NCBI GenBank assembly: GCA_003996215.1
Contig: QJPP01001735.1
Span: forward strand, 248,001 to 312,000
Source of the DNA: Jaltomata sinuosa
Lineage: Eukaryota; Streptophyta; Magnoliopsida; Solanales; Solanaceae
Reading direction: 5' to 3'
Length of the DNA: 64,000 nt
Below are positions 47,722 through 59,477 of this stretch, one piece after another; within the stretch, counting starts at the first letter, position 1; each line of letters opens with the position of its first letter. Position numbers and translations under genes: made by a program. The notes below the pieces were generated by a model. The model ran no database searches and was not told where the DNA came from. It saw only the letters and a program-made list of their open reading frames with translations.

Positions 47722-48257
47722 ATAAAATGGGTGACTTCATTTGTGGTAAAGTATAAGCAGGAACTATGGATCTCCGGTGTGTCAGTTGATGCTTCGAGGG
47801 TGGTTTGAGTGTTCAGCTTGTATGCAGCTTCCTTTTTATGGTGCTAAAGGATTCAGTTAAGAAAAAAAAGGGGCTTTTGAGGAACAGCGGGTTCATGAGT
47901 TAGAGTTTTGGGTTGATGGATTTTCTGGTAAACTTGGTATGGTTTTGAGGATTCGAGATTTGTGTGTTGATAGCCTTGGTGCACTGGTTTCGGTGTTGTG
48001 TAGGTGCTTTTTGGTTAAGCTTCTCGAGGTTCAGTTTAGGTTGGCAGATCTTTGGAGGTTGAAATCTAGCTTGGCTAGTAAGAAATTAAGGCTTGGTTGC
48101 TTTCTTAGGTTCTGTTGTATTGGGTGCCGTTCGAACGTGAAGGTTACCCGGGTTGTCCGAGAGAGTAGTACGGGCGTGGTATCTGTTGTCCTTAAATCTC
48201 TGGTATTTTTTTTCCTTCCTGACTTTTGGGGACGAAAGTCTTTTTAGTAGTGGATGA

Positions 48258-51200
48258 TGTAATGACCCTTCCGGTCATTTACACATTTTCGCCTTTCTTG
48301 TACCATTAGAGCTTACTTGTAGCGGCCCAAGTCATTTATGGCTTGTCGGGACCGGTAGTTCGGTGCCTGGGCAGTTTGTTTGGTCTTTATGGCCGTTCCT
48401 CATTTTATAGCTTCAACTTTGGAAATCGTTGACTTCCGTCAACATTCTTGGTAATATCAAAGAACTAAACCAAGGTTCTAGGTCAAAGGAATCCCTTACT
48501 CGAAAGTTTGAGTTAAAGAAATGCCTCGTATAACACCTCGCCCGTTTGGAAGGTTTAAAGTAACCCGTTCCTTAGGGATGAGATTAATAGTGTCTAATAT
48601 ACTAAGAAGGATGTGTTATGAGGTATTGTAATGGCAAAATGGTCGTATGATAAGTTTTGAAGTCAAACAAGTTGTGAAACAAAAGTCGGAAAAAGTTATT
48701 GTAAATTCCTTTAAGGAATTCTCTTCAAATTTGGGTTAACTGTCTTGGGGTGTTTCTCCCTATCTATAAAGAGTTAGTGGGCCCCCAATATACCAAATTA
48801 AAGGTCTACGAGTCTAGTTTCCAATGCACTAAACCGTTTGTCCATACGACTTCAGAATAGAGAGATATTCACGTTTTCGTAAGACCGCGCAAGCAGACAC
48901 GTCAAGGTGGGGCCCGCATCCTAAGTCGGTTTTGCTTTATAAAAGGTGTTCCAGCTTCGTTTTAATTCATAAAAATCACCCAAAAGCTTCATAAGATCAG
49001 AGGGAGAGTCCATAAATAATCCATGGACTTTGATCCTTTCAATTCGGAAGTTTAACGGAATTTGCTCTACGTCGCGAGCTCGTCATTTTGGTATAGTTTT
49101 TCCCGTCGATTTCATGGCGTATCTTCGTGGGTGTTGATGCAGCGAGATATCAGGTGTTTTCTGAGTATTTGGCAGTATATATGGAGTTATTTTGGTGAGG
49201 TATGGATCCCGTACACTTATCTATTTGTTGGATCAAGATTTTAAACTTCTAGTTATGAAAACTTTTTGTTGCTGATATCTTGTAGTAGTTTCTTGTTGGA
49301 TTTGGATATATTTGTTGTTCCTTCAAGGAGGCAGGTTGTTAATCTTGGAATATTGAATATTTTTGTCAAGGAAATCTCTCCCCTACGATCCTCCTTCGTT
49401 ATTATATGTTCTAGTATTATTTTATGGATTTCTGAGGCACGAAGTGGTATTTTGGATTTGTGGCTTTGGAAAGCCTTTATCTTGTTATGTTTGGTTATTG
49501 TTGTGGTGTTCTGGTTGTGGTAGGGTGCTGGAGGGATTGGGAAATTGTGCAATTCTTTTTGGGATCGCATACGATAGTGATTGGACAAGACAACGTGAAG
49601 TACGCCTTGAAATAGTGCCTCGGGAGCTCATCGCTCCTTGGAAATGTGGTTAACGTATTGTTGTTGGATTTAGCTGCCATTTGTTATTGTTATTGGCCTC
49701 ATTTTTATGCTTTGGAGTTGGCTGGTCGCGAGTGTGACATTAACACCTTATCAATTGGCTATGGCTCGTTCTTGCAGCCTTGTCGATTCTAGCAATTGTT
49801 CCATTACCTTGGTTGGTCAGGCTTCATAGAGACGCCTTTGGGACTTAAGTTGAAAGTATTTGTTTTGTGTGATTCAGAGCTTCCTGGAGCTGTTCGAGTC
49901 TGGACGATGCCATTCCCGCAGCTAGTCATCGGATGACAGGTAGGTTATGGTTTTCCCCTATATAGGCTCTTCGTATATAGGCTATAACTGCATTAATTAG
50001 CATCCTTGGATGGGTTGTTATAGGTTGGTACCCCAGACCTTGTCCGTCTTTCATCCGTCTATTTCATATGTTGTTTGTAGTATTCGCGTTAGTAATGTAT
50101 ATTACCTTTGTGGTCCTGTGTGGCCTTGTATTGACTCTGCAACATAGATGGTGGGCTATTTGGGAATGTCCGCGAGTCCCGAACATAGAGATTATCCTTT
50201 TAGGCTGGTTATGTCTGCTGAGTAGCTATTGGGCCTGTGCAGGGCTGATAGGATTTGTTGTGAGCCGTTGGGCTACTTTTATATTTGTGTGCGAGCATAT
50301 CATCCATGAAAAAGATTTTCCCCTGCATGTTTTACTACAGTTTTGGCTGTGAGCCACTACTGACAGTTTTCCTAAATTTGCACGGCCCTGGGGCCCATTT
50401 TTGGTACTGTTATTGATAGAAAAGGGGATTTTTGGATGTTTTCGCACTAGTTTTATTACTGGTACTAGTCTCTGCGGGGCAGAGCACCAAACTTTATTTT
50501 ATTACTGATACTAGTCCCTGCGGGGTAGAGCACTAGACGTGATTTTATTACGGGTACTAGTCTCTGCGGGGCGGAGCACTAGACTTGATTTACTACAGTT
50601 TTAGACCCGGTTATGCCCGGGCACCCTTGGAGGGGTTTTTGAGGCATTTTATACTACTTTAGTCCTGGACAGGGTCTGGGCATGCATACTTGAGACTGGG
50701 TCTCTATCTTGATCTCGGACTTGCTTCCGGATGATATGTCTTGATACTGAGTTTTAGTATGGGGTCGGGGACCTCCATGGACCTTGCCACTCCAGGCTGC
50801 GTGCGCCGGAGGGAAGGGTATACGGTGGAGTAGAGGTATAGAGGCATAGTCCTTCCATGGAACCTGCCTGCTGGGCCCGATTGGCACCGGAGGAGGTACA
50901 TACAGAGGTTCTATGTCATATCATATCATATCATATCATGCATTGGATTCCACCCTTGTTTGCTGTGTGTTCAGTGTACGCTCTGGTAGTATGGGATGCC
51001 GGAGGGTTTGCTTTCACTTGATTGTGTTCCTCGGTTGTATGGGCTGCCGTTGGGACTGTAGGTAGACTATATTTACTCCTGTCTTTACTTCGAGCTTGTC
51101 TTGGCACCCGGTTCTTAAAAGATTAGTGATGGCTAGCCTGTTGAGGCTTTGGTTGTGGGATTTTGATTATTGAGAGGGCTTTGGAGTCCTATCTTATTGA

Positions 51201-52141
51201 GGCACTTTTGTGTGTCCTTCTGAGCAGAGTGTGAGACTCTGGTTCTATTCTTGTGGGAAGCTGAGTGGTATCTCTCGGTTCTTGTGGCCTAGTTATTTCA
51301 TCCTAGGGTTGTATTTGTGAGGTGATTCCCTGGTTATGCTATCATATGATTGGATTGGTGTTATGATTTCCTTATACTGGTTGATTCCATTTTGAGTATG
51401 TTAGACTACTCTCCGTCTTTTCCTTTCACTTGAGGTTACCAGTATACTACCATTTACTCAACTCTCTCTCTACTTACTTATATTGTTGTACAAGGACTCC
51501 AGGTGCGTTCTTCTTTCCTTCAGCAGTGATTCTGTGTGATTGTATCTCTGTGCTAGCATGTGTTACTTGAAGCTCTTGGTTATGGATGATCTGTGCTAGC
51601 TCATTATTCCTTGATTATTGCCTCAGTGACTACTTTCTTGCTATCTGTTACTTACTGCTTTATATCTTATATGCGCTCAGTGGGCCTATGATACCTACTG
51701 AGTACCCGTGGTTTTGGTGCTCATACTACACTTCTGCACTTTTTTGTGCAGATATTAGCTGAGCTTTCGCCGTTGATCACGTTGGAGACTCGTGCAGCTT
51801 TTGGATATTTGAGACTAGGGTGAGCGCCTGACGGTCGGGGCTTGTCTACATCTCATCTGTTGTACTGTTGCTCCTTGTACTTTCGGAGGCAATTTATGTT
51901 GTATTTTGTTACTTCTAGCACTTGTATTCTATTAGAAGCTTATGTACTGTCGATACCAAGTTTTGGGGTTGGTGTAGTTTACTTTATGTATTTATATTCG
52001 AGTTTTGCTTTCGCTTACTTCTGCTTGCTGGTGCGTTTTGGTTAGGCAGTAGCCCATTACTAACCGTTCTGGGCTACGAAAATTGGTTCGCCTACTGGGG
52101 ATTGTAGGTGCCATCATGACTTGAGAAATCGGGTCGTAACA
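48258..52141 (+). repeat. Element B 3' LTR
   Basis: 3884 bp, TGTAATGACCC to GGGTCGTAACA (terminal TGACA changed to TAACA). TATA-like box at 48936-48945, hairpin repeat 50453-50590, ATATC run 50917-50940. Confidence 0.85.
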
Positions 52142-52146
52142 CCACC
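52142..52146. repeat. Target duplication CCACC, right of element B
   Basis: Exact copy of 40930-40934. Confidence 0.85.
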
Positions 52147-53477
52147 ACAGGCCATTGATGCCTGCACTAGAAATTGACCAGCAAGCCCACCCAGTAAGAC
52201 CTGTTTCGACGATCATGTCCACAGGCCATCGGACGGACCATCTCGCGAGGATTTCTATAACTTCTTATTTTAAGTAGTATTTCATAGTCTTTTAACTCCT
52301 AAATTAAGTTGTTTTAGGCCAAATTAAAGGAGTTTTGTCCCACTTAGTTAGATTTTCATTCATTCTCTCAAATCAAGTTCCAAAAAAAAGAAAGGGATTC
52401 TTCTTTCAAGCTCCAAGGCTTAGGGTTTCATCACTATGTCTCCATCTTCAGATTCTTGCTAAGAAAAGCTTTGGGTTCAGGTATGTGGGTATTCAATAAG
52501 GGCCTCCTTCAACCCTTATGCCCAAAACCTATTATTTTACCTTGATTTCATGAAATTGAGAAATTACGGTTCCAAACAAATTATGATTTTTCTTATGAAA
52601 CTGATTTATTTACATTGTAATATGCTTTCTAATCCCTCACATATTATTTTAGATAAGAATCTTTAACTATTTCAAAATCCCATGAATTGAGAATGATTTC
52701 TAGCATGATTTCACCCTATTGTATAATTTCAAGGTAAATTGACATGTATATATAACATGACCTCAAGTGTTTATGAAATTTCATGCCTGGTTCATAAAGC
52801 TATGAATTTTAAAAAAGAGTATGTTTTTAACTAAGGTTATTCCATCATTTCAAGACTTATGAATTTATGAGTAGCAAGACATCCAGATATATCCATATGC
52901 TTTACGAATGGTTTTGACATCTAGATATGACAAATATTATCTATGAGTTGTATGTATGTTTTGGAAGTAGTATTTACACTGAGATGGACTAGGGTTTAGT
53001 GTACCCTTAAGTCCCAGAACTACGTTACCGTTTAATGTTTCCCTTTGTGGCTTACTTAGGGATCTTTATATATATGGTTCTAACCTTGGCCGGTTAGGAC
53101 AACGTTTTTCAATGTGGGTGTATGAGATTGGATTCCATGTAGCTCACATGGTCTATGTAGGTTATGAGAATCTCCCATAGAAATAGTTTGAAGCTTTTAA
53201 ATATGTTTAACTCTTTTCTTTTAAGTTTCAGACTTTCTACTTATTCTTTACGATTACAAATATCTTTTCATCTTATGATATTTCATTGAGTCATTACATT
53301 ACAGATTTTACTACTATTACTTGATTTCAACTTCAAGTATATTTTGAGCATGTTCTATCATATATTATGCATATCTCACATACTGAGTACATTCCATAGT
53401 ACTGATCGAATACCTCTTTGTGTTGCATCATTTAATGATGTAGATTCAGGCGCTCGCTCTGAGACTCGTGGTAAAAA
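52147..53477 (+). repeat. LTR fragment F, right part
   Basis: Continues F after element B. It contains AGGATTTCTATAACTTC, a leader-like CTTAGGGTTTCATCAC and a late TACTGAGTACATTCCATAG, as in Solanaceae Gypsy LTRs, ending near GATTCAGGCGCTCGCTC. No terminal CA with primer site is found; it is cut where element D begins. No coding region is present. Confidence 0.45.
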
Positions 53478-54887
53478 TAAGCAGAAAACAAGATTGAAGC
53501 CTAGTTCTAACCTAAAACCTACCCTAACGTACATACAACTCATAAAATATAAATCTAACTAAACATAGTCTAAAATAAATAAATCGTAACCTACCTGGGG
53601 GCTGAACTGCAAACACAAATCGTCACTCGTGTGCCTTCCCCTTCCGAATAGCCTCAGAATGGTGCCACACTATCACAAACATAAACTAGGTATCAAGACG
53701 AGAAGAATGACACCCATATTGCTATACGGAGTTTTGTGCCAGAAATTGGGTCCAAAAACAACTCTCGGAGCTCGCTTAAAAAAGTTAAAATGCGAAATTC
53801 ATAAACATATTTCCAACAAAGTGCAGGGTGCATTCCACAAATTTTGGTGAAAACGGGAGAGAATTTAGACCTCAAATGGTCTGAAATGTGCCACTTTTAA
53901 TTGAGGGATAAACATGAAACTAGAATCAATTTTATGGAAGGAAGCACAAAAATAATTCTAGTATAAGAATTAGAACGAAGAGGGGAAGAGAATTACCTCA
54001 AGAGAATACAAAATCATCGAGAATTGGTGATTTCCCACCTTAGCCGAGCTCTAAATAATGGGGAAATAAGTTGGAAGAATGTTTGAAATGAAGAAGACAA
54101 CCTTCATTTAACTGCTAGTGATCGAGCACCTACTGTCAAAATAACACAGGTGCAACAAAAAAGTTGTGGCCAAAACACCATAGGGTCGGAGGTTGACAAA
54201 AATCTCAAGCACCACAAGTGTGGTACACAAGCCGCAGGGGTGGAAAAAAAAGCGCAGGGGTAATGCCCTGCTGGCGTCATCCTGCTTTGCACGTGTGGCA
54301 CGCTGACCACAGGGGCTGCTATGGAGGTGCAGCTAAGGAATTGCAGCCACACCTATACCATTACCAGCAGTAACAGTTCCCAAACTCAACTCTAAAACAC
54401 TTTGATCACAACCTCGAGAATCATTCCGAGCCCCGAGAACACAAACTAGATTTTCTACCCTACCTTAATGGTATTCTTGATTCAACAAAATCAAAAAAAA
54501 TTCCAACAGAGATCATTTTGATAAAAAATGGGCTCTATGCCTAAAAATCAACTTTTGCCAAAAAGGAACCCAATAGCACAAAATGAGTCCGGAAGCCTCA
54601 AGACCCGAAGTAAAAGTCCCTCTACCCCAAAGTTAATGTTTCAGAGCAAACAATACTGATGGAATTTCCATTCGAGGCCTTCTTCTTCGAATACTTACCA
54701 AAGTCAACTCTTCTAGCTTTAAGAGTTTTAAAATAGGGAAATGGGTTTGAAACACAAATGAATAGTCTGGGAAATAAACCTTCAATCTTTGCAAGTCATA
54801 AATGACTTGTAGCCAGTGTGGAAAAGCTCAAAATGGAGGAAAAGCATGAAAACCAAGAAAATAACCTAGAGGATCATTACAATATCC
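53478..54887 (-). repeat. Element D 3' LTR, truncated
   Basis: Complement starts TGTAATGATCCTC and runs about 1.4 kb, including GGCACACGAGTGACGATTTG and TAGGTTACGATTTATTT, which match the solo LTR near 35676-35730. The 3' part of the LTR is missing. Confidence 0.6.
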
Positions 54888-55016
54888 ACTACTAAAAGAA
54901 ATTTTGTCCTCGAAAGTTAAACAAATGAAGATACCTGAATTCTCGAAAAGGTGAGGATAGCAGATCCATATATCGGTCTAGATCTCCCAAGTGGACTCCT
55001 TGACATGATGATACCG

Positions 55017-56530
55017 CTACTGAATCTTGACCAACAGAATCTCTTTAGACCTCAACTTCCTAACCTGCCTATCCAAAATAGCAACTGACTCCTCTTCAAA
55101 GGCTAGAGACTCATCTAACTGAATTGTATGCCACTGAAACACGTGAGACTCATTCGAAACATAATGATGCAGCATAGAAACATGGAAAATAGGATGAAGA
55201 CCAGAAAGAGCATGAGGTAAGGACAACTCATAGGCAACCTCCCCAATGCGATGAAGGATCTCAACTGGCCAAATGAACCTAAGACTGAGCTTTCCCTTCC
55301 TCCCAAACCTCATCACGCCCTTCATGGGCAATACCTAAAGGAACACACGGTCACCAACCATAGACTCTAAGTCTCGAACCCTCCCGTCAACATAGCTATT
55401 TTGCCTACTCTGGGCAGTATGAAGTCTCTCTTGAATTACCCAAACTTTGTCCATAGAATCATGAAGCAAGTCACTACCCAATGTTCTAAGCTCCAAGGCA
55501 TTAAACCAAACCATCAGAGATCTTCACCGACTACTATACAAGCCTCGAATGGAGCCATCTGAATACTGAACAGATAACTATTATTATACACGAACTCTGC
55601 CAATGCTAAGAAATGGTCCCAGTGAACCCCAAAATCAATTACACAGTCTCGAAACATATCCTCCAAAACCTGAATAGTATGATCTGACTGACCATCAGTT
55701 TTCGGGTGAAAAGAAGTGCTAAGCTCAACTCTGGTACCCAACTCTTTCTGTATAGATGTCCAAAAACACAAAGTAAACTAAGTATCACAGTCAAACAGGC
55801 ACCCCATGTAAACAAAAAATCTCCCAAATGTAAATCAAGTACAACCTCTCAAAACTGTAGGAAGTCTGAACTTGCAGGAAATGAGCATACTTTGTCCACC
55901 TATCCATGATCACCCATTTAGCATCAACTCTCTGCAAAGTACATGGAAAGCCTACAACAACGTCCATAGCTATATACTGTTATTTCCACTATGGAATGGG
56001 TAGCTTCTTAGTTAAACCACCTGGCCTTTGGTGCTCAAACTTCACCTACGGACAATTCAAGAACTTTGACACAAAATTTGAGATATCCCTTCTAATCCCA
56101 CACCACTAGTAGTGCTGCCTCAAGTCACGATGAATATTAGCTACCCCAGGATGAGTGAAATACCTAGAACAATGAGCCTCCTCCAAGATTAACTAGATCA
56201 CCAACCCTAGGAATGTAGATAGGACCCTCAATCCTCAGAAAACCCTCTGAATCTAAGGTTTACTTCTTAGCCTTACCGCAGAACACCTTATCACGAATGA
56301 TCCTTAACCTTGCATCATCAAACTGATGTGATTGAATCTGCTCTAACAAGTAAAATCTAGCCTCGACAAAAGCAAAAATGCAACCTGGCTTAGAAATATC
56401 AAGTCTAACCAACCTATTAGCCAAGGACATGATGTCCAAAGATAATGGTCGCTCCTCTATTGTCAAGAATGACAAGTTACCCATACTCACTACCTTTTGG
56501 TGTAAGGTGTCCTCTACCACGTTTGCCTTA
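55017..56530 (-). pseudogene. Element D integrase
   Basis: Reading right to left: the RNase H/integrase linker is well kept at 56520-56260 (VSMGNLSFLTIEERPLSLDI, LANRLVRLDISKPG, then DDARLRIIRDKV). The catalytic core is broken by stops between 56260 and 55830. The Glu-containing block HPKTDGQSDHTIQVLEDMF is at about 55710-55650, with Asp-His where relatives have Glu-Arg, so the catalytic Glu is lost. It continues AEFVYNNSYLFSIQMAPFEA. The C-terminal block 55331-55017 (MPMKGVMRFGRKGKLSLRFI, then GLHPIFHVSML and EEESVAILDRQVRKLRSKEI) is open over 104 codons. Confidence 0.75.
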
Positions 56531-56619
56531 CCCTGGTGTTAAAGTATGGAGATGTCATAGTCCTTCAATAACTCCACCCACTTGTTATTCCTCAAATTTA
56601 GATCCTTTTGGATGAAGAT

Positions 56620-56905
56620 ATAGTGAAGATCTACCAATGCATGCCATACTGATGGTGCCTCCAAATTATCAATGCAAATACTATCACCACTAACTACAAG
56701 TCATGTGTGGGGTAGTTCATTTTGTGAACCTCTGTTGTCTGGAAGCATAAGCAATAACTCGACCCTGCTGCATCAATAAAAAACCCAAACCAACTGCGAA
56801 AGCATCACAATATATAGTAAACCCCTGGCCCTCAATTAGGAGAGTAAGAATAGGAGCTGAAGTCAATAAGGTTTTAAGCTTAGAGAACACCATTGCACCC
56901 TATAG
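56620..56905 (-). pseudogene. Element D RNase H remnant fused to truncated RT
   Basis: Complement reads LKTLLTSAPILTLLIEGQGF, then IYCDAFAVGLGFLLMQQGRV and IAYASRQQ (about 56870-56720). The Asp of YCDA is kept. It directly follows the truncated RT at 56906, without the RT catalytic region between them. Confidence 0.7.
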
Positions 56906-57121
56906 CTAGTCAAACAAATTATCAATATGTGGCATCAGATACCTATTCTTAAAAGTCAGCTTATCTATTTTTTTATAGTCGATACACATATGCATGGACT
57001 CATCCTTTTCTTCATAAAATAAAATAGGAGCACCCCACGAAGACACACTATGCCTGATGGACCCTCTACTTAATAAATCCTTGTGCTGATCCTTAAGCTC
57101 ACTTAACTTGGTTGGTGTCAT
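56906..57121 (-). pseudogene. Element D reverse transcriptase, N-terminal part only
   Basis: 71 codons: MTPTKLSELKDQHKDLLSRG, SIRHSVSSWGAPILF, MHMCIDYKKIDKLTFKNRYL, then MPHIDNLFD. These are the first RT motifs of a Gypsy element. The palm with the YVDD-type box, which should follow over about 350 bases, is absent. The deletion joins this part to RNase H. Confidence 0.75.
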
Positions 57122-57382
57122 CTAGTATGGTAGAATAAAAATAGTCTGAGTGCCCAACTCAACATTAATACCGAAGTCAATATCATGATTAGGAGGAAGA
57201 CCTAGTAGATTAGAGGGGAACACACATAATTACTCGCAAACCACATGAACTGACTCAAGTGAAGTTATGGTGGCACTAGTATCACGGACGTAGGCAAGAT
57301 AGGCTAAGCACCCCTTCCTACCCAACCATTGGGTGCTCAAAAAGGATATGACTCCCCTCGACGTGTGGCTATTGGCACTTTT

Positions 57383-57760
57383 CTATACAATAGAAGGGAT
57401 ACCAGGCATCAAAAGAGTGAAAGTCTTGGCAAAGCAATCTAAGATCGCGTGATAGGGAGATAACCAATACATGCCTAAAATCACATCAAAGTCAACAGTA
57501 TCTAGAACAACCAGGTCTACCCACATGTCGTACCCGAAGATAGTCACCATATAAGCCTGATAAATATGATCTTCTAATAATGAATTTCCTATTGGGGTGG
57601 CTACACGCAAAGACATAGGCAATAACTTATAAGAAGACTCCTAACGGGTAGCATAATAAGAAGACATATACCAAAATGTAGACCCTGGATCAAACAATGC
57701 AGAAGCTGACTGATGGCATATAGAAATCATACCTGTGATGACAACATCTGAAGCATCAGC
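57383..57760 (-). pseudogene. Element D aspartic protease
   Basis: Complement reads VVITGMISICHQSASALFDP and GSTFWYMSSYYA (about 57740-57645), with DPGS in the active-site position as in element C. The second half VDLVVLDTVDFDVILGMYWL (57520-57440), then ILDCFAKTFTLLMPG, is open. A stop and frame change near 57640 separate the halves. Confidence 0.7.
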
Positions 57761-57899
57761 CTCTAGATGGCATAGAAATTCATATATATGGATCTGACCA
57801 CCATAACCACATGATCTACCAGACTGATGACCTTCTCGAGTACCTTGGGGAACTCCCCTACTACCTAATGTACCTCCTCTGGCTTGTGGTGTTGGAAAC

Positions 57900-59268
57900 T
57901 TGGAGGTCTGAACTTGCTGACCCTCCAAACTGTCATGAATGACTCTAGGACAATCTCTCACAAAGTGCCCTAACTCACCACACTTGTAGCAACCATTGCC
58001 TGCCAAGGTGCGAATAGAAGAACTCGTTGAACCATACTAGTCACCATAGCCTGAATACCCAGAATATGCACCATGAGAAGACTGAACCAAGCCCATAACT
58101 CTCTAACTACTATTACTTTATGAAATTTGCAATGTCGTATATATAGGCTCGCTCGGCTGGAAGTATTGTTTGTGCTGACCTCAGCCAAAGAAGCCTCTAC
58201 CCCGAGTATATGAACCACTAAAATTGCCCTGATAGCAAGGCCTCTTATTACTACCCCTTTGGGCCGGACAAAGTACACACTCAAAAGTTTGGCCATGATC
58301 CACAACATCCAATAAAGACTGGCCCAATGCTACCATACCTTCTTTGGCCAAATGGAGCTGCAAGGTCAACCCTCTAACAAAATGATGCACCCTCTTATGC
58401 TCAGTGGGCAGAATCATGGTGTCATGCCTAGCCAACTCAAGGAAACAAACCTCATACTCTATAATAGACATGGAGCCATGGTCCAAATTGGTAAACTCAT
58501 TCATCAACCTTTCTCTTAAACTACGCAGTACATACTTCTCAATAATGGCCTCAAAAAATAGAGCCTAAGGAATCAGAGGTGACCTAGCTGGTCTCCAAGC
58601 AATTTAGGATCTCCTCTACTATTTTGCTGGATTATCTAGCTAAAATATTATGTAATCTACTTTGTGTGACTCAACCAAACCGAGTTTATGTAACCTATCC
58701 TGAAAGCTGGTTAGAAACTCATGTGCATTCTCCTCGAAGCACTAAAAAATCATGGGGGACCTAACTGCAAAAACCTTCCATGCATTTTCTACTCCCTAGA
58801 AGACATATCTGGCACAACTGGAATAGGTGGAATATCTGTAAGAGCTGGAAACACCTCTAAATGTGGAGTCGTAGTAGTAGGTTGTGCTCCTGAACCCTAT
58901 GCTGCTGCCTGACCTGAAGTTTGAGCCTCGTCCCTAACCTGTGAGCCAACTGGAGTACCAAGAGAAACTGCATGCTATGACATGCCCTCTAGAAAACCAA
59001 GCAGATGAACAAATGTGTCCTGGAGAACTGGTATAGCCACAAAACATGCTGAGGGATAGGCTGGTCCCATGCTCTCCGACTCATACTATACATCCTCAAT
59101 ATCAACCTCTGGCACTAGCGTTAGTAATGTAGTCTAGGTGTGGGATAGCACTATAGCCCATCCCTTACCTCTACCCCTTGATCGACCTCTAAGCTATCCT
59201 CTGGCTGGGGCTGTAACTGTAGGTGTAGGGACTTTGTCCTCACCTGCCATTGATATAGTCTGAACCAT
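57900..59268 (-). pseudogene. Element D gag
   Basis: The start ATG (59268 on the complement) opens MVQTISMAGEDKVPTPTVTA, then an Arg/Gly-rich patch. Broken capsid pieces follow at 58920-58560. 58507-58181 is open over 108 codons (MNEFTNLDHGSMSIIEYEVC, then FLELARHDTMILPTEHKRVH and FVRGLTLQLHLA), a typical Gypsy capsid end. The zinc knuckle CYKCGELGHFVRDC is intact at about 57991-57950. Stops are frequent elsewhere, many at Gln or Trp codons. Confidence 0.75.
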
Positions 59269-59462
59269 CTGAGAAAGAGTGAAACAACTGATATTTAAAA
59301 TTTGATAGAGTCAAGGACTCACGATAAAGAATCAAACAAGGTGGAATTTTTCCTATGAATTTCTTATATCCTCATGCAAATAGTATATAGACGTCATCGT
59401 ACCAATCCACGAGACTCTACTAGACACTTTAGTCTTGTACTGGTAAGACTGGTGAACCTAGA

Positions 59463-59474
59463 GCTCTGATACCA
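59463..59474 (-). other. Element D primer-binding site
   Basis: Complement TGGTATCAGAGC, three bases from the LTR edge at 59478. Confidence 0.8.
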
Positions 59475-59477
59475 CTC

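Larger units (their letters stand above)
44831..48257 (+). other. Element B interior
   Basis: Leader 44831-45037, gag fragment 45038-45640, then decayed pol-derived DNA. Recognisable pieces are the RNase H/integrase linker near 46770-46870 (KAVGVGNL, where relatives have KAVSMGSL; then GLGHLVLG) and an integrase trace at 47452-47721. Near the 3' LTR, GACTTTTGGGGACGAAAGTC and TTTTTAGTAGTGGATGA resemble the pre-LTR sequence of element D. Stops are frequent throughout. Confidence 0.65.
40935..52141 (+). mobile_element. Element B: non-autonomous long-LTR retrotransposon, same family as A
   Basis: 11.2 kb in + orientation: 5' LTR 40935-44830, interior 44831-48257, 3' LTR 48258-52141, perfect CCACC duplication. 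The ends are TGTAATGA and a terminal TGACA (5' LTR) or TAACA (3' LTR). The primer site TGGTATCAGAGC is intact. The interior matches A in order and lesions: leader, gag knuckles, then decayed RNase H/integrase traces, with no protease or RT. Both LTR/interior junctions are complete. It sits in LTR fragment F and forms, with A, an inverted pair about 12 kb apart. Confidence 0.85.
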
